From positions 1 to 64,000 of the forward strand of contig CANRTU010000001.1 in assembly GCA_947642745.1 (NCBI GenBank): a DNA stretch of 64,000 nt, written 5' to 3'. The position numbers and the translations under genes are program-made. Under the pieces are notes generated by a model. The model saw nothing but the letters and a program-made list of their open reading frames with translations. It was not told the DNA's origin and did not search any database. The DNA comes from an uncultured Eubacterium sp. (GTDB taxonomy: Bacteria; Bacillota; Clostridia; Lachnospirales; Lachnospiraceae). This document shows positions 17,971-27,412 of this stretch, one piece after another. The stretch's first letter is position 1, and every line of letters begins with the position of its first letter.

Positions 17971-18534
17971 TTAAGGTATTCTTTTTATCGGTGCTATGTG
18001 GCTTTCCCGCTTCTGATAAAGTATATAACCGGATGGAATACGACCTTTCACCACACTCCCGGCAGCAATCACCGAATGACTGCCAATCACTGTGCCCCGC
18101 AATATAACCGTACCAGCCCCGATCCAGGACCCTTCCCCGATCCGTACCGGAGAAGTCCTGAACAACTGTTTCTTCAGTCCGCCTTTTACTTTATAATCAT
18201 GATCGTGATCGTAAATCAGCACACCCGGCCCAAACTGTACATCATCTTCAATTGTAATATTGTCATGACACACAACCATGCAGTTATGATTAATCGAAAC
18301 ATTATTTCCAATAGAAAGCGTTCCGTTTCTCCTTACCCTGATTCTGGCTCCGCCCCGCATCCTGAACCTTTTCCCGAGTCTGACCCTGGCAGATTTATCT
18401 ATAGTAAATTCTGTAAAAGGCGATACCGCACAGACCATGGAAGCCATGAATCCGCGGCCATGTATAATCCTGTTTAACATTATTTTTATCATACCGGCTG
18501 GTACACAGATACCTGCCCTGATATACCGATTCAT
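17971..18534 (-). CDS. Hexapeptide-repeat acyltransferase
   Basis: A 187-residue left-handed beta-helix acyltransferase. From about residue 55 the sequence shows hexapeptide turns (RIRVRRNGTLSIGNNVSINH, then VIGSHSVIAAGSVVKG), with the His of NHNCMVVCH and DHDHDY region near the active site. Such enzymes O- or N-acetylate sugars with acetyl-CoA. The ATG overlaps the stop of the epimerase-glycosyltransferase gene, so it is translated right after it. Confidence 0.87.
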   Translation of the reverse strand: MNRYIRAGICVPAGMIKIMLNRIIHGRGFMASMVCAVSPFTEFTIDKSARVRLGKRFRMRGGARIRVRRNGTLSIGNNVSINHNCMVVCHDNITIEDDVQFGPGVLIYDHDHDYKVKGGLKKQLFRTSPVRIGEGSWIGAGTVILRGTVIGSHSVIAAGSVVKGRIPSGYILYQKRESHIAPIKRIP

Positions 18535-20462
18535 TCATCCCGCCCCGCAATCTGTCTGATTTCCTTCATGTACGCATTTATGACAATCATTCTGTCGAAC
18601 TCCTGCTCCACTTTCCTGCGGGCAGACAGTCCCATTTCTTTTTTCCGCTCCAGAGGCAGGAGGATAAATCTTTCCAGACTGTCGTATAAGGCCCCGGCAT
18701 CCTTTACCGGAACGATCAGCCCTGTTACCCCGTCTTCCACAACATCCCTGCAACCCGCATGATCTGTGGTAATTGCCGGACGGCCGGACGCACAGGCTTC
18801 CAGCAGGACATTGGAAATGCCTTCCGGATAATAGGAAGGATGCACAATACAGTTCATATCTTCCAGAAATCCTCCTACATCATCTATCATGCCATGACAG
18901 ACTGCCACTTCTCTGTATCTGAGACTTTCAAAACGCTTCTGGTAATCCTTCTCGCAAAATCCACAGATATGGAACTCCGTATCCGGATATTTTGCCTTTA
19001 TACGTACTGCTGCCTCCAGCAGCTCTTCAATTCCCTTTTCCCGGAGAATTCTGGAAATAAACACAAATTTGCATTCCTTATGTACCGGATATTCCCGGAC
19101 ATAAAACCGTGTAAAACTGACCCCGGACCCGGGGATTCTTATCATTTTCTGATTATCCGCAATTCTGTTTTCAACCAGAAATTTCCCGTTTTCTTTATTC
19201 TGTACAAATATACGTGCAGCCCGTCTCAGACCCGCACGGTATAAACGCACCGACAGCCATCCTGACAGGCCTCCCCTGTCTGCTGCCGTGCCAAGACCTG
19301 TGACATTGGCAATATAAGGAATATGTAAAGCCGCAGCTATCATTCCTCCATACAGATTGGGCTTCATAGTAAATGTAAGCATCAGATCCGGCTTTAATTT
19401 TACAAGAATAGAGACATAATGCAAAAATAGTCCCGCTTCTTTTACCAGATTCATATTTCTGCGTTCAAACAAAGGTACATCTATAAATTCACATCCGGAT
19501 TCTTTGAGCTTCTCTACTTTCTCACCATACGGAAGAATGAGCACTACCCGGTATCCTTCCATGATAAGACTCTCTAACAGCTCTTTTCTCAAATTATAAG
19601 TCCAGTTGTGATCATTGCTCAGTACCGCAATTGTCTGTACTGTTTTCTTCTCTGTCTGAATAATACTTTCTTTCAGTCCACTTATGCATACAGTATCTGT
19701 TTTTTCATAATACAGATTTCCAAAAACATTTTTAACCAGTCTGGACGGCACTTTATTTAAGATCGCATGAAATACAGGTATAATGATGATCCGTCTGCCA
19801 TGAACCCCGGCAATTGCCCTGGCCATATCAGCTGTATTGACATACTCTGCGTTCTGTGGAAAAAACAATCCGCTCCGTCTCTTCTGAACCAGGTCTGTTG
19901 CAAAAGCGCACAAATTATCAATATAAAGCATTGACCGCCTGTTTGCCGTTTCAGGAAAAAACGGCATATGCAGTACGAACTTTCGCAGTAACTGGTATTT
20001 CCCCTTACATCCTTGTCCATAAATCATCGGCGGACGTATCACTGCGACTTTAAAATCCCGGTCCCTGATTTTCCAGACTGCCCGGTCTGCCTGCAGTTTT
20101 GATTTTCCATAATGGGTCACCGGCCCGGGCCTGGTACTTTTGCGGATCTCTTCTTCCGTCAGTCCATATACGGCCATTGTACTCAGCAGAATAAACTGCC
20201 TTACGCCTGCTTGCTTCGCTTTTCCTGCCACTGCCACTGCCAGATCACGGTTCACGGAATAACAAAGCTTTATATTTTCTTTTGTTTCTTTCTGATGCGT
20301 AATACCCGCCACAAAAAATACCACATCAAATCCGGCAAAATGTGACGATTCGGGTATCAGTCCAATGGCATCCAGTGTTTCTGTTTCAAAAATATCTTTC
20401 ACATATGCGGCAAAACTTGTGCCAATATAACTTCCCGCCCCGACAATTAATACTCTGATCAC
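18531..20462 (-). CDS. Fused NAD-dependent epimerase/dehydratase and GT4 glycosyltransferase
   Basis: A 643-residue two-domain protein. Residues 1 to about 275 are an extended short-chain dehydrogenase: Rossmann GAGSYIGTSFAAY at the N terminus and the catalytic Y-x3-K in THYGKSKLQADRA near 140. From about 290 a GT4 glycosyltransferase begins (VQTIAVLSNDHNWTYNLRKE), with SRILREKGIEELLEAA and HPSYYPEGISNVLLEACASG near 560-580. The start is GTG with AAGGAG upstream. The likely roles are making a modified nucleotide sugar and transferring it. No stop or frameshift separates the domains, so the fusion is real in this sequence. Confidence 0.88.
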   Translation of the reverse strand: MIRVLIVGAGSYIGTSFAAYVKDIFETETLDAIGLIPESSHFAGFDVVFFVAGITHQKETKENIKLCYSVNRDLAVAVAGKAKQAGVRQFILLSTMAVYGLTEEEIRKSTRPGPVTHYGKSKLQADRAVWKIRDRDFKVAVIRPPMIYGQGCKGKYQLLRKFVLHMPFFPETANRRSMLYIDNLCAFATDLVQKRRSGLFFPQNAEYVNTADMARAIAGVHGRRIIIIPVFHAILNKVPSRLVKNVFGNLYYEKTDTVCISGLKESIIQTEKKTVQTIAVLSNDHNWTYNLRKELLESLIMEGYRVVLILPYGEKVEKLKESGCEFIDVPLFERRNMNLVKEAGLFLHYVSILVKLKPDLMLTFTMKPNLYGGMIAAALHIPYIANVTGLGTAADRGGLSGWLSVRLYRAGLRRAARIFVQNKENGKFLVENRIADNQKMIRIPGSGVSFTRFYVREYPVHKECKFVFISRILREKGIEELLEAAVRIKAKYPDTEFHICGFCEKDYQKRFESLRYREVAVCHGMIDDVGGFLEDMNCIVHPSYYPEGISNVLLEACASGRPAITTDHAGCRDVVEDGVTGLIVPVKDAGALYDSLERFILLPLERKKEMGLSARRKVEQEFDRMIVINAYMKEIRQIAGRDE

Positions 20463-20515
20463 TTTCCCCGCACTCCTTTCATCTGACAGTTTAAATCCCC
20501 GTCAGCTGATCTCCA

Positions 20516-21034
20516 TCATTTCTGATTATCAAGATACACTCTTTTTCCATAATAATTAGCGATCGTAAAGTTCGGCCACGCATTTGCGTCTGTTGTATAT
20601 TCTGTAAAATAAAGAACGGAAGCGGACGCCTTCTCTGACAGGGGCGCCAGAAACAGCTCTGTCACCTCCGGATTCTGATAAGACGCTATTCTGGCATCCA
20701 TCTCTGTTTCAAACGCCTCCGCATTTCCATTTAATAAATCACGCAGGCAGGCCCGTCCATTGGCAGTACCGCTAAATCCCGGATTCCAGAAAATAACCAG
20801 GCAGGCTGTAACATATATCATTATTCGCTGCTTTTTGAATTGTCCAAAACACAGCTCCTCCAGACCATAATTCCTGTCCATTCTTTTTTGTATCAGGAAA
20901 ACAAGTACCAGCCATTCCAGCAGAATACTATAATATGTAAACATAATCCAGACAGCATTCGTGAGCCGGCCAGCCCCAAAACCAGAGGCGGCATAATACA
21001 CTGTACTAAACATCCCGCTCAGAGTAATATACAT
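20516..21034 (-). CDS. Possible C-terminal remnant of a DUF6056-like membrane protein
   Basis: A 172-residue ORF with two or three membrane segments (ILLEWLVLVFL near 38, IMIYVTACLVIFW near 73) and an outside tail ending NFTIANYYGKRVYLD. The tail resembles the end of DUF6056-type polytopic proteins found in surface-polysaccharide loci, which are normally much longer. I therefore suspect a truncated gene whose 5' part is lost. It lies upstream of the epimerase-GT4 gene. Recognition of the family is tentative. Confidence 0.45.
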   Translation of the reverse strand: MYITLSGMFSTVYYAASGFGAGRLTNAVWIMFTYYSILLEWLVLVFLIQKRMDRNYGLEELCFGQFKKQRIMIYVTACLVIFWNPGFSGTANGRACLRDLLNGNAEAFETEMDARIASYQNPEVTELFLAPLSEKASASVLYFTEYTTDANAWPNFTIANYYGKRVYLDNQK

Positions 21035-21407
21035 AAAATGTTATTCTTAAAAACAACGCCTGTCACGGCTTTCCCATAAACAAATCCCCTGAAATACAGT
21101 ATTTTAATTACACAAAACTTTAACAGACAGATGACAGATGTAACCAGATATCATTACCGGATTATGCGGATATATTTTTATCTGCCATGGTGTCAGAGCA
21201 GGATCCGGCAGAATATTTGTAAAATAATTACAATTAGTTGAAAAAATGAAAGAAAATATTTAGAACTATTAACCAATTTTAGAAATATAGTTGCAAAAAC
21301 AAAAGAAATGATATAAAATACTTATTGTTAACATTTCTATGTAAAATATTGTCATGTAGCATTAACATATGTATATCAAAACCATCTCCGGAAGAGTCTG
21401 ATCTTTC
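21035..21407. other. AT-rich intergenic region
   Basis: No supported ORF. It probably contains the leader of the leftward polysaccharide operon, but I could not find a convincing minus-strand promoter. A plus-strand promoter-like pair, TTGCAA (21291) and TAAAAT (21314) with a 17-bp spacer, has no gene after it and may be chance in AT-rich DNA. Confidence 0.4.
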
Positions 21408-21460
21408 CAAAAAACAAAAACGGACAACTACGGATGAAATAAAACATCCGCCATTGTCCG
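21408..21460 (-). terminator. Rho-independent terminator of the DUF3298 gene
   Basis: On the minus strand CGGACAA...CGGATG pairs with CATCCG...TTGTCCG around a TTTTATTT loop, followed by TTTTTGTTTTTT. It starts right after the DUF3298 stop. Confidence 0.88.
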
Positions 21461-21468
21461 CCGCATCA

Positions 21469-22212
21469 TCAATAACTGCCTTTCACACTAAATATATCAA
21501 TACTGGTACCATGTCCTAATTCATAACTGCCAAAACAGATATACACCTTTCCATCCGACAGATAAAAATTGTACTTCTTTGTCATTTTTACAGCGGTGTA
21601 ACCCGTCTGATCCCTGCCGCAGTATTTCTTTGCCGCCTTTAGAATCTCTTTTCTGGCTTTGCCCGCAACCACATCCTGAACCGTGAGCTTTTTTTCTTTG
21701 CGCATATCGTAGTTCAGGCCGTAGTCGTACCGGTTATGGACGCCTCCGGCATACCAGTTTTCTGTCATCGCAAAGCTTACGATTCCGTCCTTATTGTACG
21801 TTTCGCTGCATTCTGTTGTCCAGTAATACTGGTCCTCACTGCTTAGAAATCTGTTTTCCCTGATAGCGTACTCTGTTGAATCTCTGATGTTTTCTGCGTC
21901 TTCTGATTCCAGGACATTCTGGCTTTTCTTTTTGATCTGCTGGTTGATCTTTGTGATAAACGCAGATGTGCCTGAAAACTGCGGGTAACTAAATGATACA
22001 ATTCCCCTTACCCGGCCTTTGCTGTCTTTATATTCCAGTTTGTCTGTTTCAATCGTATACTCTACAGCCTGCTTTTTCTTTGCCATCACAGACAGACCCG
22101 CATCGGAAGGCTGCGTGCTGATACCTGCCGCTGCCTGCCGCGGCGCAAAAATACTGGCGCAGATAAGACATGCGGACAAACAGCCTGCGACAATTCTTTT
22201 ATTTATTCCCAT
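21469..22212 (-). CDS. Secreted DUF3298 (RsiV-like) domain protein
   Basis: A 247-residue exported protein. The signal peptide is residues 1-29 (CLSACLICASIFAPRQAAA). A DUF4163-like stretch from about 50 (YTIETDKLEYKDSKG) is followed by a DUF3298 domain with WYAGGVHN near 155 and SYELGHGTS near the end. The same domain pair forms the outer part of the anti-sigma factor RsiV, but no transmembrane anti-sigma part is present, so the function is open. Its own ribosome binding site (AAAGGAT) and a strong terminator indicate a single-gene transcript. Confidence 0.82.
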   Translation of the reverse strand: MGINKRIVAGCLSACLICASIFAPRQAAAGISTQPSDAGLSVMAKKKQAVEYTIETDKLEYKDSKGRVRGIVSFSYPQFSGTSAFITKINQQIKKKSQNVLESEDAENIRDSTEYAIRENRFLSSEDQYYWTTECSETYNKDGIVSFAMTENWYAGGVHNRYDYGLNYDMRKEKKLTVQDVVAGKARKEILKAAKKYCGRDQTGYTAVKMTKKYNFYLSDGKVYICFGSYELGHGTSIDIFSVKGSY

Positions 22213-22256
22213 AATTTATCCTTTCTGTCACATAGGTAAAATAACCCCCGGGCCTT

Positions 22257-22434
22257 GAGCGTATTTGAAAAATTATTTCCTGCAGATGCGCTTCACAGTT
22301 TGTAGAGAATCCAGCCCAAATTGGGGAGGCATAGCGGGCTATGCTGACTAAATCCGGGCTGAATTCTCCGTATCATGCCCTTTGGGTACAAAGCGGGGAA
22401 TGCAGATGCCGGGAATGATTTTTCAAACACGCTC
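22257..22434. repeat. MITE-like element, family 2, 178 bp
   Basis: Ends GAGCGTATTTGAAAAATTAT and, inverted, GAGCGTGTTTGAAAAATCAT. The interior has TCCAGCCCAAATT/AATCCGGGCTGAA arms and CCCTTTGGGTACAAAGCGGG but no ORF. It fills the gap between the DUF3298 and GH13 genes. Confidence 0.8.
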
Positions 22435-22589
22435 TATACCTGAAACGTATCCGAAACCGCTTTATGAAGCGCCGGCGCCACGCCACGCAAAAAGCGGTTG
22501 CGTCGCATGTGCCGGCCAGCCTCCGGAAACTTTTCCCGGTCAGCCGCTTTCAGACAAAATCCGTATATGTCCGGCCTGCCAGTCGTCTG

Positions 22590-24440
22590 TTATTTGCCGC
22601 TTTTCTTTTTTTCTTTTAACAGCCAGACAAAGTCATGGGCCGGTATCAGCAGATCCTTTACGTGTACCTTTTTCCCTGTAAGCAGATTGATAAATTCCCC
22701 GGACTCTTCCATCCATGCGGTCCGCTCACTGTCCGCAAAGTTAAAAAGCCCGATAAACCGTTCCTTATCGTTTTCCCTGAGAATACCCAGCACCGAATCG
22801 TCTTTTACATCATATGTGTACACATCCGCACTGCTTTCAAAGACGCTCCTGGTCCTGCGGATTTCTTCCAGTGCCGACAGACCGCTGAATATGCGCTCCT
22901 GGGAAGTTCCTTTTTCCGTTTTCTTTTCCGCCAGATCCCACTGGAATTTTCCACGGTGGATATACCTGGAATCCACGCATTTTTCAGGATTTTCCTTATA
23001 TGTATAATCATTCAGCTGCCCGATCTCATCGCCGCTATACAGCATCGGGATACCGGACTGGGTAAACATATAGGCATGAAGCATTAAGTCCATGGTCACG
23101 GCGTTTTCCAGCTTTTCATCATTTCTTTCATATAAAGCGCTTTCCACACCGCACATGGAAGCCGTGGTACCGCAGAAGCGGGCGTCCCTGGTCACCGGAT
23201 CATCGTTGTACAGTTCGCCCCGGCTCTCACTGTTTTCCAGGCTGCCGGTGAAATAGCGGTTGAGAAACTGCTTGTGCTCCGGTTCATCCATGCCCCAGCC
23301 TTTCAGCGTCGGATAATCCAGTCCCCAGCCGATATCGTCGTGACAGCGCAGGTAATTGAGAAACAGATAATCCTTCGGCAGGCTGCTTACAATGTCCATC
23401 TGTTTTTTCAGCAGACGGATATCCCTGGTAGCCACACTGTGCCAGGTGGTAGCCATGGTCGTTACATTATACAGCATATGACATTCCGGTTTTTCTACTG
23501 TTCCAAAATAAGGCACAACTTTTTCCGGCGCCATAACTACCTCGCCAAGCAGCAGAACGCCCGGACAGACGATTTCACTGATAATACGCATCATGCGCAC
23601 AATGGTATGTACCTGGGGCAGGTTGCGGCACTGGGTACCCAGCTGCTTCCAGATATACGGTACTGCGTCGATACGGATAATATCCATGCCCTGGTTGGCC
23701 AGATACAGGAAATTATACATCATTTCATTAAATACTCTTGGATTCTGGTAATTTAAATCCCACTGATACGGATAAAACGAAGTAAGGACATAATATCCGA
23801 TATCATCCAAATATGTAAAGTTGCCAGGAGCAGTGGTTGGAAATACCTGCGGTACAGTCTGGTCGTACTGCCCCGGAACTGACGGATTGTCGTAGAAGAA
23901 ATAGCGGCTCATATACTCGCCGTCTTTTTGTCTTGCTTTCTTCGCCCATTCATGATCTTCAGACGTGTGGTTCATAACGAAATCCATGCACAGGCTGATC
24001 TTTTTCTTATGACACGCCTTTGCCAGTTCCACCAGATCCTTCATGGTTCCAAGCTCCGGCTGTACCTTACGGAAATCCGCTACCGCATATCCTCCGTCAG
24101 AACGTCCTTTTGGAGACTCTAAAAAAGGCATCAGATGAATGTAATTGACATTACAGGATTCCAGATAATCCAGTTTTTTCTTTACGCCCTGCAGATTTTC
24201 CGCAAAATTATCAATATACAGCATCATTCCAAGCATGTCGTTTTTGCGGAACCATTCCGGATTTTTTTCCCTCTGGCTGTCCAGTTTCCGGAATTCTGAT
24301 GCCCGTTCTGTGGCAAACCGGTACATCTGGTCGCATAACTCCGCAAACATATCACTGTTGCCGTACAACTCCATATACAGCCAGCGGAGTTCATCGTGGC
24401 GTTCCTGTAAACGTTTCTGAAACATCTCTTCGATTTTCAT
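22590..24440 (-). CDS. Amylosucrase-like GH13 glycosidase
   Basis: A 616-residue family GH13 enzyme most like amylosucrase/sucrose hydrolase (subfamily 4). An N-terminal helical domain (1-90) precedes the barrel. The nucleophile is in IIRIDAVPYIW, the acid/base Glu in LLGEVVMAP, and the transition-state Asp in LRCHDDIGW, a form typical of amylosucrases. DFVMNHTS is conserved region I. ATG 24440 follows AAAGGAG, making the track start 30 codons too early. It may split sucrose or make alpha-glucan in the cytoplasm, as there is no signal peptide. Exact specificity needs assay. Confidence 0.87.
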   Translation of the reverse strand: MKIEEMFQKRLQERHDELRWLYMELYGNSDMFAELCDQMYRFATERASEFRKLDSQREKNPEWFRKNDMLGMMLYIDNFAENLQGVKKKLDYLESCNVNYIHLMPFLESPKGRSDGGYAVADFRKVQPELGTMKDLVELAKACHKKKISLCMDFVMNHTSEDHEWAKKARQKDGEYMSRYFFYDNPSVPGQYDQTVPQVFPTTAPGNFTYLDDIGYYVLTSFYPYQWDLNYQNPRVFNEMMYNFLYLANQGMDIIRIDAVPYIWKQLGTQCRNLPQVHTIVRMMRIISEIVCPGVLLLGEVVMAPEKVVPYFGTVEKPECHMLYNVTTMATTWHSVATRDIRLLKKQMDIVSSLPKDYLFLNYLRCHDDIGWGLDYPTLKGWGMDEPEHKQFLNRYFTGSLENSESRGELYNDDPVTRDARFCGTTASMCGVESALYERNDEKLENAVTMDLMLHAYMFTQSGIPMLYSGDEIGQLNDYTYKENPEKCVDSRYIHRGKFQWDLAEKKTEKGTSQERIFSGLSALEEIRRTRSVFESSADVYTYDVKDDSVLGILRENDKERFIGLFNFADSERTAWMEESGEFINLLTGKKVHVKDLLIPAHDFVWLLKEKKKSGK

Positions 24441-24601
24441 TATTTTCTCCTTTCGACAGCGCTGATCGTATTTGTCACGAGCAGCATCCCCCCTCATGTT
24501 ATCTCCTTCTGCCCTGCATTTTATCAACATTATTTTATCTTATTGGCCAGAATCTGTCAATGACCGGAATGCATCTGTCAGCGGAAGGAAATGCGTTGCG
24601 G

Positions 24602-25873
24602 CTACTCCCCTGCCTTTCCGGATAAGACTTTATCCAGGATGTCCGCAAGGGGGCCCATGGCATTGACCGCTTCTTCATATGTATTGGTCTGGGCGCCGGT
24701 TTCCACCAGCAGGGATTTTGGCAGGTAATGCAGGTTATAACGGTATCCTTTCAGATAAACGCATCTGGAAAATCCCGGATAATATTCCGCCGCCGCCAGC
24801 TGCATCTGAAAAGAAAACGCCAGATTATCCGCCAGATTCGGATTGTACAGATATCCGATGTCGCCCTGGGACGTCGTATGGCTCAGCCCGTTAAAAAACA
24901 TAATGGACGCTGTGTCTTTGCCGTTAATATTCTGGACGAGCCTGGTTCCTTCTCCCACCGCATCCCGGTGCAGGTCAATGGACACCTGGATTTCCGGATT
25001 TTCCTGATACAGCCGCTCCAGCGCCGGCGCCGCCACGGAGTAGGCGCTGTCACGGTCCGGCAGATCATAGACGCCTTTGTGGTGCAGCACTGTGTAGCCG
25101 TAAGTATCCTCCAGCAGTTTCGCCAGCACGTCGCCCAGCCCGACGACAGACTGGGAGGCGTCTTTGGAATCCACAAACCGCTCCTGGGAATGGGTATGGT
25201 AAATCAGAATCTGTATCCCTTTTCTGCTTTTATCAATCCGCATATCCTTCGCCAGCATCTGCGCCGCATTCAGCTGGCTGCCATTTGTGGTGGTGGTGCT
25301 GTCCACACGGTAAAAATTCTGGATCAGATAGTCAAAATCATTGAGCTTTTCCCTGGAAAATTTTACCGCTTTTGCGCCGGCCGCTGACACAGCTGGTACG
25401 GATGTAACCGTATTATCTGTTTCCTCTGTCTGCGGCGTTTCCTGCTCCTGTTCCTGCTGCTGTCTGTATTTCCCGTTCTCCTCCATCAGCAGCCTGCCTG
25501 TCAGCGCATTGATATTATGGTCGCAGCTGTCCTCCCCGCCGGCTTCCCCGGGCAGTCCGGCGCCGCCCATGGCTACCTGGGTATTCTGGTCCCTGGCGTA
25601 GCCATAAATCGGAAGCAGCTCATCCATTCCGTCCGCCAGATATTCATAAATAGTTTTCTGACCGGACGCCGCAGCGTCGTATGCCAGCAGGGGCATACAG
25701 CTCTTTACCGCCTCACATCCCAGACTTGTCTGGATATAGTTTACCACAGCATCCAGAACCGTATCTTTTGTAACGCCATAAGAATCCGATATATAAATAC
25801 ACGCAGCAATAAAAATCAAAAAAGGAACTGTGCCGATCCATATTTTTTTCCTGTTTTTTCTTTTTAAACCCAT
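24602..25873 (-). CDS. spoIIP: Stage II sporulation protein P
   Basis: A 423-residue SpoIIP, the peptidoglycan amidase/endopeptidase that works with SpoIID and SpoIIM during engulfment. One N-terminal membrane anchor (about 10-30, IWIGTVPFLIFIAACIYI) is followed by a variable linker rich in Gln/Glu and a C-terminal catalytic domain: ILIYHTHSQERF near 235, VSIDLHRDAVGEG near 315 and LLVETGAQTNTYEEA near 400, giving the metal-binding His/Glu residues. ATG 25873 is preceded by GGGAGG. Its pairing with gpr is the normal clostridial arrangement. Confidence 0.93.
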   Translation of the reverse strand: MGLKRKNRKKIWIGTVPFLIFIAACIYISDSYGVTKDTVLDAVVNYIQTSLGCEAVKSCMPLLAYDAAASGQKTIYEYLADGMDELLPIYGYARDQNTQVAMGGAGLPGEAGGEDSCDHNINALTGRLLMEENGKYRQQQEQEQETPQTEETDNTVTSVPAVSAAGAKAVKFSREKLNDFDYLIQNFYRVDSTTTTNGSQLNAAQMLAKDMRIDKSRKGIQILIYHTHSQERFVDSKDASQSVVGLGDVLAKLLEDTYGYTVLHHKGVYDLPDRDSAYSVAAPALERLYQENPEIQVSIDLHRDAVGEGTRLVQNINGKDTASIMFFNGLSHTTSQGDIGYLYNPNLADNLAFSFQMQLAAAEYYPGFSRCVYLKGYRYNLHYLPKSLLVETGAQTNTYEEAVNAMGPLADILDKVLSGKAGE

Positions 25874-26145
25874 GGTCTGTCCTCCCGTATTCTGCATATG
25901 GCCCTGGTCCATAACAGCCTGTCAGCCACGGCCGGTACGTATGACCGGATATGCGGCTGTCCGGCGGCGGGCCGGTCCTGTTGTGTTCATTGTCCTGTAT
26001 ATCCGCTGTATGCTGAAAGATTATAAAATGATACACTCTGTAACAGTATATGAGACCGGGAGGCTGATTTATGTCTATTGTTGAAAACAGACTGTTTTTA
26101 CCATATGACAGTATTCGGGCGTATGCGACCTGTGTTCTGTTTTGT

Positions 26146-26159
26146 CCGGATACTTTTTT
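26146..26159 (-). repeat. Dispersed repeat fragment, copy E
   Basis: Only the end of the family is present (TCCGGATACTTTTTTA on the plus strand), touching the gpr stop. The rest of the 25874-26157 gap holds no supported gene. Confidence 0.4.
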
Positions 26160-27120
26160 ATTCTTCCTCTTTCTTTTCGTCTTTCTGCAGCGCCATATTA
26201 ATCCCCTCTGAAATCGTAAAGCTTAATCTTTTCACCGCCTCATCCACGTCCTTTGGCGTTACGAAAAGGGTATTCAGCTGCGGGGTGAGCAGTTCGTGGA
26301 CCAGATCGTATTTTTCCACCAGGTCCAGCTCGTCATAAGAATGCCCCAGCTGCCGCAGCTGCTTTGCGTGGCACATGGCCTCCAGCAGATTATTCATGGT
26401 ATCTATGACGATGGTTGCCGCATCCACCACCGTAGGCACCCCGATGGCGATCACCGGAATTCCCATACTTTCCCCATTCAGACCGTGTCTGTGGTTCCCC
26501 ACTCCGGACCCCGGGTTGATGCCTGTGTCAGTGACCTGGATCGTACGGTTGAGCCGTCTGGTACTGCGTGCCGCCAGAGCGTCCACGGCGATAATCACAT
26601 CCGGCTTTGTCTCTTTTACGATTCCCCGGACAATTTCCATGGATTCGATGCCGGTCTGGGCCATCACGCCGGGAACAATGCTGCTGACGGATTTCTGACA
26701 ATTGTCCCCGATCACATATTTCCCAAACTCATTGATGATATGTCTGGTAATACACAGGTTATCCACCACTCTTGGCCCCAGCGAATCCGGCGTCACCGCC
26801 CGGTTGCCAAGCCCTGCCACCAGAGTGGTAAAATCCTGTTTGTCCGGAAGCAGCCGCTTTAAAATTCTGGACAGCTGGACGGAAATTTCCCTGTGATACC
26901 CTTCGTCTTCCTCCATCATATTAGAAGCTTCCAGCGTCACATAGCTGCCCTTTGGCCTTCCCATGACTTTTGCCCCGTTTTCCGTCTCAATCATCACACT
27001 GCTGATATGGATTTCCGGTGTGACCTGCTCTTCATCCAGCCGTACTCCTTTGATCTCTACATTGTCTTCTTCAAATTTTTCCCGCGCCTCCAGCGCTAAA
27101 TCTGTCCGTACCTGAAACAT
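26158..27120 (-). CDS. gpr: Spore germination protease GPR
   Basis: A 320-residue aspartic-type protease (family A25) that degrades small acid-soluble spore proteins at germination. The N terminus FQVRTDLALEA contains the autoprocessing-type motif of the family, and DVIIAVDALAARSTRRLNRTIQ near 190 with PGSGVGNHRHGLN near 225 are the conserved core. ATG 27120 follows GAGG by eight bases and matches the family start; the track version is 13 codons longer. It lies 285 bp upstream of spoIIP. Confidence 0.94.
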   Translation of the reverse strand: MFQVRTDLALEAREKFEEDNVEIKGVRLDEEQVTPEIHISSVMIETENGAKVMGRPKGSYVTLEASNMMEEDEGYHREISVQLSRILKRLLPDKQDFTTLVAGLGNRAVTPDSLGPRVVDNLCITRHIINEFGKYVIGDNCQKSVSSIVPGVMAQTGIESMEIVRGIVKETKPDVIIAVDALAARSTRRLNRTIQVTDTGINPGSGVGNHRHGLNGESMGIPVIAIGVPTVVDAATIVIDTMNNLLEAMCHAKQLRQLGHSYDELDLVEKYDLVHELLTPQLNTLFVTPKDVDEAVKRLSFTISEGINMALQKDEKKEEE

Positions 27121-27225
27121 TTTATCAACCTCGCATATTTTTTTCATACTTCTGCCCATAGTATGGACAGAGAGGCTTATTATTATTTACAGACAACTGA
27201 AAAAGAACCGCTTCCCCGGAGCAGG

Positions 27226-27255
27226 CAATACGGGATCATGCATGATCCCGTATTG
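27226..27255. promoter_or_regulatory. 30-bp perfect palindrome between gpr and rpsT
   Basis: CAATACGGGATCATG is followed at once by its exact complement, leaving no loop. It lies between divergent gpr and rpsT, 46 bp before the rpsT -35 box. It could be an operator, a protein-binding dyad or a cruciform; there is no T tract for a terminator. Confidence 0.6.
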
Positions 27256-27300
27256 TTCACTGTAATAAATCCGTTTTTTGCTAAAATATCATTTTAGGTA

Positions 27301-27329
27301 TTGACAGGACTCTCTGGTTATTTTATTAT
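27301..27329 (+). promoter_or_regulatory. rpsT promoter
   Basis: TTGACA at 27301 and TATTAT at 27324 with a 17-bp spacer. The overlapping TATAAT at 27327 would need a 20-bp spacer. Confidence 0.65.
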
Positions 27330-27412
27330 AATCTGGTGTTCGTTAGAACGTCCGTGTCCGCATTTAATGAGCACCAGTACATGAATTATACAGATAAATG
27401 GAGGTGTTTCGA

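Noticed and set aside
27333-27377. Possible S20 autoregulatory leader: CTGGTG(TTC)/GAGCACCAG stem before rpsT, with an alternative GTTC/GAAC hairpin
   Set aside because: With the promoter at 27301-27329, transcription should start near 27336-27339, inside the left arm, so the full stem would not be in the RNA.
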